Below are positions 24,638 through 33,081 of a DNA stretch of 64,000 bases, one piece after another; the first letter of the stretch is position 1, and each line of letters opens with the position of its first letter. The DNA is from Pedobacter polysacchareus (GTDB taxonomy: Bacteria; Bacteroidota; Bacteroidia; Sphingobacteriales; Sphingobacteriaceae). A program made the translations under genes and the position numbers. The notes under the pieces were generated by a model that saw nothing but the letters and a program-made list of their open reading frames with translations, had not been told where the DNA came from and did not search any database. The stretch lies in assembly GCF_019802255.1 (NCBI RefSeq), contig NZ_JAHYSS010000010.1, positions 1 to 64,000 on the forward strand, written 5' to 3'.

Positions 24638-25978
24638 ATGAAACACCTACTTTCCTTTATCCTGGTTGCAGCTCAGCTGATGAGCTATACCCCTGCGCAA
24701 TCACAGCAATACCTGGGTTCAAAAACGCTTTACAAGCCGCTTCAGGAGAAATACACCAAGGTGCCGGTGGATTATCAACCTGTATTTTTGAATTATCTTG
24801 GCCGCCATGGCGCAAGGAATCTCACTAAGGATGTGGCAAAATCAACCGCCTGGATGATAATATTTAAAGCGGATAGTGCTAAAGCTTTAAATCAACGCGG
24901 ACAGCAGTTAAAAGCTGCATTAGTGCATCTGCAGAAAGTAGAGCTCAAAAATCTGGAGTCTATTTCCGAAATCGGAAAGCAGGAACTCAGGGGGATTGCA
25001 GCCCGTGCCTATCGTATAGAGCCCGGTTTTTTTGCACCAAACCAGCACTTATTAGTCAATACCACAAGCAAAGAGCGCACAAAACAAAGTGCTATGGCCT
25101 TTTTAGAAGGAGCCTCAGCTGCGGCAAAAGGGAAAATAGCCAGCATCAAATGGAATGAACATGATGATGTGAACCTGAGGTTTTTTGATTTATCCAAGCC
25201 CTATTTATCCTTTAAAGCTTCAGGGCCATGGCATTCCAGTTATGATCAACTCGCAAAATTGCTGAAACAGGAAGCCTTATCTGCGCGGATTTTCAACACT
25301 TTCTTCCAGGCAGACTATGCAAAACGCATCAGTACAAAGGAAAAAATCCGTTTTGCAGATGACCTGTATGGTTTTTACAGCATCTTACCGGCCATCCATC
25401 AGGAGATCATCAAAGACGGCCTCAGCGCCAAAGACCTCAGTTTAAGCCAGTTTTTTACAGCAGCAGAACTCGCCGTTTTGTGTCAGCTGAATGATGCAGA
25501 TAACTTTTTGAAAAAAGGTCCTGGTACTGATAATAACGGAATTCAGGTGCGCATTGCAGCCCCTTTACTGGCCGATTTTATCCGTACTACAGATGCTTTC
25601 ATCCAATCAAAACCGCACAGTGCAGTGCTTCGTTTTGCCCATGCAGAAACCATTGCTCCTTTTGCAGCCATTCTGAATTTAGAGGGTGCTTCCACTGCCA
25701 CAAAAAACATCCAGACTTTTGACCAGCTCTGGAAAGCAAAAAATATCATTCCTTTTAGTGCAAACATCCAAATGCTCCTCTACAAAAATCCCTGGAACAA
25801 CAGCTACCTGGTCAAATTTTTACTCAATGAAAAGGAAACAAAGATTAAAGGCCTGGGTACAAAGATCGCTCCCTATTATCTCTACAAAGACGTTCGTGCA
25901 TTTTATTTAAAAAAACTAAAGGATCTTGGCCTGGGCTTAAATAGCAATATGGAAGAATACCTCAACAATGCTAAATAA
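24638..25978 (+). CDS. secreted histidine-type phosphatase (phytase/MINPP-like)
   Basis: A 446-residue exported enzyme with a Sec signal (MKHLLSFILVAAQLMSYTPA, Q-rich cleavage site). The branch-2 histidine phosphatase motif RHGARN starts at residue 56 and supplies the phosphoryl-accepting His. The proton-donor motif HAE is in FAHAETIAPF near residue 334. That pairing is typical of multiple-inositol-polyphosphate phosphatases, which release phosphate from phytate in the periplasm. Asn replaces the usual residue after RHGxR, a minor variation. The substrate is inferred from family. Confidence 0.85.
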   Translation: MKHLLSFILVAAQLMSYTPAQSQQYLGSKTLYKPLQEKYTKVPVDYQPVFLNYLGRHGARNLTKDVAKSTAWMIIFKADSAKALNQRGQQLKAALVHLQKVELKNLESISEIGKQELRGIAARAYRIEPGFFAPNQHLLVNTTSKERTKQSAMAFLEGASAAAKGKIASIKWNEHDDVNLRFFDLSKPYLSFKASGPWHSSYDQLAKLLKQEALSARIFNTFFQADYAKRISTKEKIRFADDLYGFYSILPAIHQEIIKDGLSAKDLSLSQFFTAAELAVLCQLNDADNFLKKGPGTDNNGIQVRIAAPLLADFIRTTDAFIQSKPHSAVLRFAHAETIAPFAAILNLEGASTATKNIQTFDQLWKAKNIIPFSANIQMLLYKNPWNNSYLVKFLLNEKETKIKGLGTKIAPYYLYKDVRAFYLKKLKDLGLGLNSNMEEYLNNAK

Positions 25979-26037
25979 AACACAAACAGATTTCTATATT
26001 TGATTCCATATAACTAACAGTTTTAACAAAAAACATT

Positions 26038-26778
26038 ATGAAAAGATACTTTTTTATACTCTTTTTATTTTTCTCCTTTTCAGGATATGCGCAGCAAAGC
26101 CTGAACAATTACAAATATGTAGTGGTTCCAGAAAAATTCAGCTTCTTAAAAACCAATAATCTTTATGGCTTAAATGACCTGGCTAAATTCCTTGTCGAGC
26201 AAAAGGGCTTTACGGCTTATCTGGATAATTCAGAGCTACCTTCAGAGATTGCAAACAACAAATGTACTGCACTAAACCTAGACATAATAGAGCGTAAAAC
26301 GATGTTCACCACTAACTTAACCATCGTATTGAAAGATTGCCAGGGCAATATCCTCTTTAAAAGTAAGGAAGGAAAAAGCAGGGAGAAAGAATATAAAACC
26401 TCTTATAATTTTGCGCTTAGAGATGCTTTTAACTCCATGGACAGCTTAAACTATGTGGCTTCAGCTACGCCGATGACACCAATGCCAGTGGCAGCAGTTC
26501 CTCAGCAAAGCACTGTAGTCACCTATGCTCCAGCTACGGCCTCCGAAGTTGTTCCTGCTGCCGGTACTTTATACGCACAGCCAATTGCGAACGGTTTTCA
26601 ACTGATCAACACTGCTCCAAAAGTGGTACTGACACTACTTATCACTACTGTACCTGATTACTTTATCGCTAATAATGCGAGTGCTCAAGGCATCGCCTTC
26701 AAAAGAAATGGCGAATGGTTCTTTGAATATTATCAGAACAATAAACTGGTAACTGAAAAATTATTGATCAAGTTTTAA
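26038..26778 (+). CDS. exported hypothetical protein, 246 residues
   Basis: A signal peptide (MKRYFFILFLFFSFSGYAQQ) is followed by a domain starting YKYVVVPEKFSFLKTNNLYG and LNDLAKFLVEQKGFTAYLDN. This N-terminal part recurs in conserved Bacteroidota proteins of unknown function, from memory. An Ala/Pro/Thr-rich linker (~140-180) then leads to a small beta-rich C-terminal domain (FKRNGEWFFEYYQNNKLV). Probably periplasmic. It is separated from the phosphatase by 59 bases on the same strand, so co-transcription is possible. Confidence 0.7.
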   Translation: MKRYFFILFLFFSFSGYAQQSLNNYKYVVVPEKFSFLKTNNLYGLNDLAKFLVEQKGFTAYLDNSELPSEIANNKCTALNLDIIERKTMFTTNLTIVLKDCQGNILFKSKEGKSREKEYKTSYNFALRDAFNSMDSLNYVASATPMTPMPVAAVPQQSTVVTYAPATASEVVPAAGTLYAQPIANGFQLINTAPKVVLTLLITTVPDYFIANNASAQGIAFKRNGEWFFEYYQNNKLVTEKLLIKF

Positions 26779-26786
26779 AACATTCA

Positions 26787-26822
26787 CACACCTGGATCCT
26801 TCCCGGGAATTCACCAGGTGTG
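26787..26822 (+). terminator. possible terminator hairpin after the exported protein
   Basis: CACACCTGG pairs with CCAGGTGTG around an 18-base loop that contains a smaller palindrome (TTCCCGGGAA). No U-tract follows, so efficiency is uncertain. Confidence 0.4.
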
Positions 26823-26851
26823 CTGCTATTCCACTCCATTTAGCTGCAAAT

Positions 26852-26929
26852 TATAGAATAAATACGCTATAATGACCCAATATAGAACGTTTACTCTATA
26901 ATTTGCTTTTATAGAATAAACGCTCTATA
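26852..26929. promoter_or_regulatory. three evenly spaced operator sites before the satD-type gene
   Basis: Three 20-bp sites at 26852-26871, 26881-26900 and 26910-26929 share TATAGA(A/G)TAAACG(T/C)TCTATA; the middle one is inverted, and the first has one half degenerate (TACGCTATA). Each is a near-palindrome of TATAGA and TCTATA, and their starts are exactly 29 bases apart. The last ends 25 bases before the gene start, so the array overlaps the promoter. The regulator may be the gene product itself, which carries an HTH. Confidence 0.8.
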
Positions 26930-26954
26930 TTTATAGGTATTTTAAGCCTAAATC

Positions 26955-27587
26955 ATGAAAAGTCAAGCGGTCATCACAGGAGACATCATCAATTTCACCA
27001 AGCTGTCTGCAGCAAACAGAAAGAAACTTATTGAGGATACAGGAAAACTTTTGAAAACCTGGATTCAAGCCAAAGAAAACGCAGAGATATTCAGAGGGGA
27101 TAGTTATCAGGTCTTATTCGAAGATATTCAGGAGGCAATTACCAGAAGTATCCAGCTGATCTGCTGGTTCAAGAAACATTCTGATGAAGCCGCTAAAATC
27201 TTTTTGAGCACGCGCATTTCCATAGGGATCGGTAAAGTGGCCTATCTGGGTAAAAATGTGCTCAATTCCGACGGAGAAGCATTTCATCTTTCCGGCAGAA
27301 ATTTTGACACCATGAAACCGGAAGAATACCTAAGCATTCATACCAACAATGAATTTAAGAACGATGGGATTAAAATTATACTTAACTTCATTAATAAATA
27401 TATAGAAAAATGGACAAAGGGACAGTCTGAGGTAATATTTTTGCTTCTGGAAGGAAAAACCCAGCAAGAGATTGCGGTGCTCCTCTCCTTGTCTCAACCT
27501 TCAGTTAACAGCAGGTTAAAATCTGCAGGCTGGAAAGAATTTGAACCCAGCATCAAATATATTGCAGACTTAGTACAACAGGAATAA
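26955..27587 (+). CDS. SatD family protein with C-terminal helix-turn-helix
   Basis: A 210-residue protein. The N-terminal ~145 residues (VITGDIINFTKLS, FRGDSYQVLF, STRISIGIGKV, DGEAFHLSGR) match the SatD family and recall the nucleotide-cyclase fold, though conservation of catalytic residues is not evident. Residues ~158-195 (LLEGKTQQEIAVLLSLSQPS, VNSRLKSAG) form a sigma-region-4/LuxR-like HTH. It is co-translated with a DUF3307 membrane protein (TAATG overlap), a pairing that recurs in Bacteroidota. The operator array upstream suggests autoregulation. Confidence 0.82.
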   Translation: MKSQAVITGDIINFTKLSAANRKKLIEDTGKLLKTWIQAKENAEIFRGDSYQVLFEDIQEAITRSIQLICWFKKHSDEAAKIFLSTRISIGIGKVAYLGKNVLNSDGEAFHLSGRNFDTMKPEEYLSIHTNNEFKNDGIKIILNFINKYIEKWTKGQSEVIFLLLEGKTQQEIAVLLSLSQPSVNSRLKSAGWKEFEPSIKYIADLVQQE

Positions 27588-28399
27588 TGGAGATGAATTT
27601 ACTACTCAGATTGATTATCGCACATTTACTAACCGATTTTGTGTTTCAGCCTAAAAGCTGGGTAACCGATCGGGAGCAGAAACAGGGAAAGTCCACAAAA
27701 CTCTACCTCCATGTACTGGTCACTACAATAGTAGCCTACCTGCTCTCTGGATTGTATACCAATTGGATCATTCCAGTAGTCATTTTTTCCTCACATCTGC
27801 TCATTGATTACTTTAAATCAAAGGTTGATAAAGATAGATTCCGTTATTTTATCATAGACCAGCTGGCGCACCTCCTGGTTATTGTCCTGCTGAGTTTATC
27901 TATTGAACACAAATGGGCCAGCAGTATCACCACTTTTGAACTGCTCACAGGGAGTTCAAAATTCTGGATCATTGCCGCAGGATACCTGTTTGTAACCTTC
28001 CCATTGGGCATTATCATCGGAAAAGCCACTCAGAAATGGAGAGATCAGATCAACCTGGAAAAAGAAAGGTCTTTAGCCGCAGAGGAAGCGGAAAACCTCG
28101 CCAATGAGGCAAAAATCATTGTAGTCAGCCAACCGATTCGCAGCAATGAAGAACAGGAATTAGGACTGGCAAGTGCAGGTAAATGGATCGGAATCTGTGA
28201 AAGGTTATTGATCCTTACTTTTGTGATCATGGGGCAATACACAGCCATTGGGTTCCTGATCACTGCAAAATCCATTTTAAGGTTCAGTGAAAAAGAAAAC
28301 AATACGCAGCTGAAAACAGAATATGTACTGGTAGGAACACTGGTTAGTTTCGCTGCTTCCGTCATCATTGGCTTACTGATTCATTTTGCGATCAGCTAG
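27587..28399 (+). CDS. DUF3307 domain membrane protein
   Basis: A 270-residue integral membrane protein. The N-terminus (LIIAHLLTDFVFQPKSWVTD) with the conserved His and Asp, and HVLVTTIVAYLLSG, SHLLIDYFKSK and FIIDQLAHLLV, are the DUF3307 hallmarks. About six to seven hydrophobic segments are seen, with a cytoplasmic charged loop (KERSLAAEEAENLANEAK) in the middle. Its start shares one base with the stop of the SatD gene. Function unknown. Confidence 0.85.
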   Translation: MEMNLLLRLIIAHLLTDFVFQPKSWVTDREQKQGKSTKLYLHVLVTTIVAYLLSGLYTNWIIPVVIFSSHLLIDYFKSKVDKDRFRYFIIDQLAHLLVIVLLSLSIEHKWASSITTFELLTGSSKFWIIAAGYLFVTFPLGIIIGKATQKWRDQINLEKERSLAAEEAENLANEAKIIVVSQPIRSNEEQELGLASAGKWIGICERLLILTFVIMGQYTAIGFLITAKSILRFSEKENNTQLKTEYVLVGTLVSFAASVIIGLLIHFAIS

Positions 28400-28520
28400 G
28401 TTTTTCATGATTTCCTTTAGTCATCATTTCCTTTCAATTTTCGCTGCTTGTCGATTGAGGGAATTTAAACCATAGCGAACAGCGATTTTTGCTTACTTTT
28501 ACACAAAAAATTGAGTAATT

Positions 28521-29651
28521 ATGCCTTTTACAGCCTTAGGTTTGTCACCTGCTTTATTGAAAGCACTGGCAGACCAGAATTTCACAGTGCCCACTCCCAT
28601 TCAACAAACCGCTATCCCAGCTATATTAAATAAAAAAGACGTTTTAGGTATTGCCAAAACCGGTTCCGGAAAAACAGCCAGTTACGTTTTACCCCTTTTA
28701 ATGAATTTGCAGCAGACCATTGGTGTAAAAAATCGCCATGCAAATGTATTGGTGCTAGTGCCTACACGTGAATTGGCAGAACAAGTAAAAGAAGTATTCA
28801 AGACCTTTAGTCCGGCACTGGCTAAGCCCCTGAAAACATTAGCCGTATATGGCGGTGTTTCTATTAACCCACAAATGATGGGTATGCAAGGAGTAAATGT
28901 GTTGGTGGCTACACCCGGCAGGTTATTAGAATTGGTAGACAATAATGCGGTACACTTATCTGATATTGAAACTCTGGTATTGGATGAAGCTGATAAAATG
29001 CTCAACTTAGGTTTTAAAGAAGAACTGAACAAAATCCTTGCTTTATTACCTAAGAAGCGTCAGAATTTATTGTTTTCTGCTACGCTGAGTCCTGATATTG
29101 AAAACATCAACCAAATTGTGCTGCAGGATGCAGTGGTCATTAAACTGGAAGCAGAAGAAGATACACTGGACACGATCAATCAGCTGGCTTATATTGTTTC
29201 AGAAGAAAAGAAAGGACCGTTTTTACGCTACCTGATCCAGCACCACGACATGCAACAGGTATTGGTATTTACTTCCTCCACGCACCAGGCAGATGCTGTG
29301 GTCAACAAGCTTAAAAAGAATAATATTGATGCCAGAGCCATCCATAGCAAGAAAAGTCAGGGCTCCAGAACGGAATCTTTACTGCTCTTTAAATCCGGTA
29401 AGCTCAGGGTGTTAGTGGCCACAGATTTAATGGCCAGAGGGATTGATATTAACTTTCTTCCTTATGTGATCAATTATGAATTGCCAAGATCACCTAAAGA
29501 TTATGTACACCGGATCGGTAGAACCGGCCGTGCAGCAGCTGCAGGAGATGCCATTTCCTTAGTCAGCAAGAATGATTTACATCATTTTGAAGTGATTCAG
29601 AAAAAGATGGGTAAGAAAGTAAACCTAATTGATGGCGAAAACATCATCTAG
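28521..29651 (+). CDS. rhlE: DEAD-box RNA helicase, RhlE-like
   Basis: A 376-residue ATP-dependent RNA helicase, used in ribosome assembly, RNA decay or cold adaptation. All motifs are present: Q motif (F at 21, FTVPTPIQQ), motif I AKTGSGKT at 45-52, PTRELAEQ, TPGRLLE, DEAD, SAT, ATDLMARGID and HRIGRTGR. It ends shortly after the second RecA domain and lacks the basic C-terminal tail of many RhlE proteins. Monocistronic, closed by a very strong terminator. Confidence 0.92.
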   Translation: MPFTALGLSPALLKALADQNFTVPTPIQQTAIPAILNKKDVLGIAKTGSGKTASYVLPLLMNLQQTIGVKNRHANVLVLVPTRELAEQVKEVFKTFSPALAKPLKTLAVYGGVSINPQMMGMQGVNVLVATPGRLLELVDNNAVHLSDIETLVLDEADKMLNLGFKEELNKILALLPKKRQNLLFSATLSPDIENINQIVLQDAVVIKLEAEEDTLDTINQLAYIVSEEKKGPFLRYLIQHHDMQQVLVFTSSTHQADAVVNKLKKNNIDARAIHSKKSQGSRTESLLLFKSGKLRVLVATDLMARGIDINFLPYVINYELPRSPKDYVHRIGRTGRAAAAGDAISLVSKNDLHHFEVIQKKMGKKVNLIDGENII

Positions 29652-29658
29652 TTAAAAG

Positions 29659-29711
29659 CGAGAAAGCGCTGCCCTAAAAAATCAGACATAATTTTGGGCA
29701 GCGCTTTCTCG
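29659..29711. terminator. strong bidirectional terminator
   Basis: Perfect 16-bp arms (CGAGAAAGCGCTGCCC and complement) enclose 21 bases between the convergent helicase (+) and nitrilase (-) genes. Confidence 0.88.
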
Positions 29712-29716
29712 TTACC

Positions 29717-30664
29717 TTATTTTTTTAGCCAGGAAACCTGCTGCTTGCTCTCATGATCCGCACCGATAATATTTTTATAAAGCTCCGGTCTTCTGGCTTC
29801 CAGATAACGAAATCCTCCGGCCAGATGTAGGGGCTCAGGGCTCAGCTCCGCTACCACAAATTCATTATCCAATGACCTGCATTCGGTCATGACTTCTCCA
29901 AAAGGATCAATAATCATGGAACATCCATTTTTAAGCTGATCGTCATCCATACCAATTGGATTAGCAAACACCAGGTATATCGCATTGTCGTAAGCACGCG
30001 CAGGCAGCCATTTCATCAGCCATTGACGCCCTTTTAAACCGTCAAATTCTGCACGTAATATTTCCTGATTGGCAGTCTTGTCTGTCCAGAGTGCAGCATC
30101 CACAAACCCTGCACCGGGCCTGGTAGATGGGGTACACATGGTCACATGAGGCATAAATATGACCTGAGCACCTAATAAGGTGGTGGCCCTCACATTTTCA
30201 ATGATGTTATTATCGTAACAAATCAGGATGCCACATTTCCAGCCATAAAGGTCAAAAACAGTATATTCATTTCCTGGCGTCAGATGAGGGTTGATAAATG
30301 GGTGCAATTTACGGTGCTTAGCCACCAGACCGTTTTGATCTACACAAACATAAGCCTTGAATAGGTTGTTCTCTTTGTCCTTTTCAAAAAGGCCTGCCAG
30401 GATTGCAATTTTATACTTTTTAGCCAGTTCTGTTAACTTAAGGATACTGGGCCCATCTGGGATGAACTCCGCGAGGTCCAGCATTTCTGCCTTAGAAAGC
30501 GGCCTCGCGAAGGTATAACCAGTGATGGAGCATTCATGGAAGGCAATTGCATCTGCACCTTCTGCTGCAGCATTTTTGGCCATTTCCGCGATCACAGCGA
30601 GGTTATAATCTTTATCACCACTTCTGTTTTCAAATTGTGCGGAAGCTATTTTAATGTTTTTCAT
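29717..30664 (-). CDS. carbon-nitrogen hydrolase (nitrilase superfamily)
   Basis: A 315-residue cytosolic amidase-type enzyme. The Glu-Lys-Cys triad is visible: E44 (AFHECSITGY), K119 (KHRKLHPF) and C149 (GILICYDNN). These hydrolyse non-peptide C-N bonds through a thioester. The remaining family segments (ARAYDNAIYLVFANP, GCSMIIDPFGEVM) are present, and length fits. It most resembles N-carbamoyl-putrescine/amidase branches; the substrate is not determinable. An AraC regulator lies 82 bases upstream on the same strand. Confidence 0.9.
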   Translation of the reverse strand: MKNIKIASAQFENRSGDKDYNLAVIAEMAKNAAAEGADAIAFHECSITGYTFARPLSKAEMLDLAEFIPDGPSILKLTELAKKYKIAILAGLFEKDKENNLFKAYVCVDQNGLVAKHRKLHPFINPHLTPGNEYTVFDLYGWKCGILICYDNNIIENVRATTLLGAQVIFMPHVTMCTPSTRPGAGFVDAALWTDKTANQEILRAEFDGLKGRQWLMKWLPARAYDNAIYLVFANPIGMDDDQLKNGCSMIIDPFGEVMTECRSLDNEFVVAELSPEPLHLAGGFRYLEARRPELYKNIIGADHESKQQVSWLKK

Positions 30665-30746
30665 ATCTCAGTATTTAATTAAGGAAGAAGCCCAAAACTA
30701 AGTACACTTGCGGATGAAAATTTGTATAAAACCGACAAATTAGTAT

Positions 30747-31553
30747 TTATACCGCCATGAGGTTGATGGCCAGGAGCTGCTGGCTATGCTTATACTGTAT
30801 GGGGCTGAGGCCGGTCATTCTTTTGAAATTATGATTCAGGTGCGCCTGATCGTAATATCCGGAGGCATATATCAGTTCTGCAATTTTGCCTTTGTCGGGT
30901 TGCTTTTGCAGAAGTTTCAGGAAATGCTGAAACTTAATCGTATCTGCAAATCTTTTAGGGCTGATCCCAATATGCTCCCTGAATTTACGCTCCAATTGCT
31001 TTTCCGTTATTGGCAGGTTTTGCAAAAGCTGCGCAATGCTGATGATGCCCTGTTGCTGAGAAATGAGATTCATTGCTATTGCGATCTCTTTGCTTAATGC
31101 GCTGGACTCTATCGTTTTTTTCGATAAAAACTTTTCAATGCAATCAATCGCCCTGTGTACTGAAACAGCAGAAATGACCTGATCTTCCAGATCCCGTGCC
31201 TCGGAACCAAATAAATCTACCAGCGGTACCGTATAGTCTTTTAGCTCATCAGCCGGAATATGAAAATGCGTAAACAAAGCATGGGGCTGTAAAACCACGA
31301 CAATCATACTCAGATCTCCCTTGGAAGCCATGGTGCTGTATTGACTGAGCTGCCCATAAACAAAGCTCCGGGGCTGTAATTGAGGGATCAGATTGCCTTC
31401 CTCCCATTGCAGCAGCTGATCTTTCAAATGAAAAACAATGCCAGGATTCCCGTCAGAAAACATCCGGTATAACTGCTGCGTAGAAGTCTGCCGACTTAAT
31501 ACCAGGTAGTGTTTTACCAAACCCTGAACAGAAATATGAGGAGGCAATTGCAT
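30747..31553 (-). CDS. AraC-family transcriptional regulator
   Basis: A 268-residue regulator. The C-terminal ~100 residues form the double HTH: ISIAQLLQNLPITEKQLERKF, then GISPKRFADTIKFQHF, then IAELIYASGYYDQAHLNHNF and GLSPIQYK, each a standard AraC signature element. The N-terminal ~150 residues are an AraC effector domain of the DUF6597 type (GNPGIVFHL, PRSFVYGQL). I chose the ATG at 31551-31553 because the in-frame ATG further upstream lies inside the terminator hairpin of the neighbouring pump operon. It may control the nitrilase gene just downstream. Confidence 0.87.
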   Translation of the reverse strand: MQLPPHISVQGLVKHYLVLSRQTSTQQLYRMFSDGNPGIVFHLKDQLLQWEEGNLIPQLQPRSFVYGQLSQYSTMASKGDLSMIVVVLQPHALFTHFHIPADELKDYTVPLVDLFGSEARDLEDQVISAVSVHRAIDCIEKFLSKKTIESSALSKEIAIAMNLISQQQGIISIAQLLQNLPITEKQLERKFREHIGISPKRFADTIKFQHFLKLLQKQPDKGKIAELIYASGYYDQAHLNHNFKRMTGLSPIQYKHSQQLLAINLMAV

Positions 31554-31575
31554 ATCGGGTGTAAAGATAAATAAA

Positions 31576-31609
31576 AACGGCCCGGAATGAATAAGCATTC
31601 CGGACCGTT
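31576..31609 (-). terminator. terminator of the RND efflux operon
   Basis: Arms AACGGCCCGGAATG and CATTCCGGACCGTT pair with one mismatch around six bases. On the minus strand the stem is followed by TTTTTATTTA. Confidence 0.85.
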
Positions 31610-31647
31610 CTTTTTAGGGGGTCAATTGCGATGACATTAATTCATCA

Positions 31648-33081
31648 CTATTTCCAGCCTCCGCCTAAATCCCTGTAAAAGTGGACTACTGCATTCAGTT
31701 GTTCCTTTTTAGTTTCTATCAGTTCTAATTTAGATTCCAGGGCATCTCTTTGTGTCATTAAGACTTCAAAGTAGTTCACTCTGGCCGACTTAAACAGGTC
31801 ATTTGAAACCAGGATCGACTTGTTCAAAGCACCTACCTGCTGTGATTTCAGCTCATAGCTTTTTTCCAGGTTGCCGATCTTGGAAAGCTGGTTAGAAACC
31901 TCCAGATAGGCATTTAAAATACTGCGTTCATAGTTATACATCGCCTGAAGCTGGCGCGCATTAGCCGTGTTGAACTCCGCTTTGATCGCATTTCTATTGA
32001 TCAGCGGGCCAGCAACATCACCAGCAAGTGAATACAAAACCGACTCCGGGAATTTCAAGAAATAACTCGGCTTAAAGGCCTGTAATCCTACCGCTGCGGA
32101 AATGTCCAGGGAAGGATAAAATGCAGCCCTTGCTACTTTAACATCTAGTTTTGCAGCCGCAAGTTCCAGCTCTGCCTGCTTAATATCCGGGCGATTGGCC
32201 AGTAATTGCGAAGGCACACCAGCCTGAACAGCTGCAGGAAGTAAACCTAAAAAGTTACCGCGTTCTCTTTTGATCTCCTGAGGATATTGACCCAGCAGAA
32301 AATTAATCCTGTTCTCCGTTTCTTTAGTCCTTTGCAAGAGGTCAAATTCTAAATTTCTGGAAGCCAGTACTTCCGCCTCAAATTTTTGAACGCCCAATTC
32401 TGTGGCTCTCGCTGCTTCTTTCTGAACTTTTACAATCGATAATGCATTCTTTTGCAATTCGATGTTTTGTTTTACAATTTCCAGCTGACTGTCTAAGGCC
32501 AGCAACTCATAATAAGCGTCGGCTACTTCGGCAATCAGATTGGTTAAGGCAAAATTCTTACCTTCTACAGAAGACAAATACCTGCTCACAGCGGCTTTCT
32601 TAGCGCTTCTTAATTTCTTCCAGATGTCTACTTCCCAATGCGCATAAGCGGATAAATTGTAATCCATCAAAGCATCTGGAACGGCTTTACCCGGAGTGAT
32701 TTCCGTGCCGGCATCACCTGCCCCCTGACTGGTATAACGGCCTACTTTTTCTACGCCAATGCCTCCTCCTAAACCCACTGTTGGCAGCAGCTCTCCTTTT
32801 TTGATCTTGATTTCGTTTCTGGCGATTTCAATTTCCTGCATGGTGATTTTCAGCTCCTGGTTGTTCTTCAAGGCCGTATCAATCAAATTGATCAGGTTTT
32901 GATCCTTAAAAAAACTACGCCATGGCATCGCTGCGATATTGGTGCTGTCCTTACTGGTACTGTATATTTCAGGAACAGCAGTATTTGGAGTTTGTACAGC
33001 AACCGAAGGCACTTTACATCCTGCTACTGCTATGGCAGCGCTCAGTGCCAGCATGGAGCCTTGTAACTTAAATTTATACAT
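31648..33081 (-). CDS. outer-membrane efflux lipoprotein (TolC/NodT type) of an RND pump
   Basis: The 477-residue outer-membrane channel of a tripartite pump. The lipobox VAGC places the modified cysteine at residue 22. Two TolC-like repeats are seen: long helices with LIDTALKNNQELKIT and LLANRPDIKQAELELAAAKL, the latter typical of NodT proteins. Coiled-coil periplasmic helices follow. The gene overlaps the end of the RND gene by eight bases and is the last of the operon. Together with adaptor and pump it exports drugs or other toxic compounds across both membranes. Confidence 0.92.
   Translation of the reverse strand: MYKFKLQGSMLALSAAIAVAGCKVPSVAVQTPNTAVPEIYSTSKDSTNIAAMPWRSFFKDQNLINLIDTALKNNQELKITMQEIEIARNEIKIKKGELLPTVGLGGGIGVEKVGRYTSQGAGDAGTEITPGKAVPDALMDYNLSAYAHWEVDIWKKLRSAKKAAVSRYLSSVEGKNFALTNLIAEVADAYYELLALDSQLEIVKQNIELQKNALSIVKVQKEAARATELGVQKFEAEVLASRNLEFDLLQRTKETENRINFLLGQYPQEIKRERGNFLGLLPAAVQAGVPSQLLANRPDIKQAELELAAAKLDVKVARAAFYPSLDISAAVGLQAFKPSYFLKFPESVLYSLAGDVAGPLINRNAIKAEFNTANARQLQAMYNYERSILNAYLEVSNQLSKIGNLEKSYELKSQQVGALNKSILVSNDLFKSARVNYFEVLMTQRDALESKLELIETKKEQLNAVVHFYRDLGGGWK

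Noticed and set aside
24526..24828. 100-codon forward frame
   Set aside because: Overlaps the start and signal peptide of the histidine phosphatase in another frame.
26852..26929. Short CRISPR-like array (29-bp periodicity)
   Set aside because: Only three near-palindromic 20-bp units with alternating orientation, 9-base spacers and no cas genes; better explained as operators.
31554..31598. Upstream ATG start for the AraC regulator
   Set aside because: Lies within the terminator hairpin of the efflux operon; the internal ATG gives a normal-length regulator.
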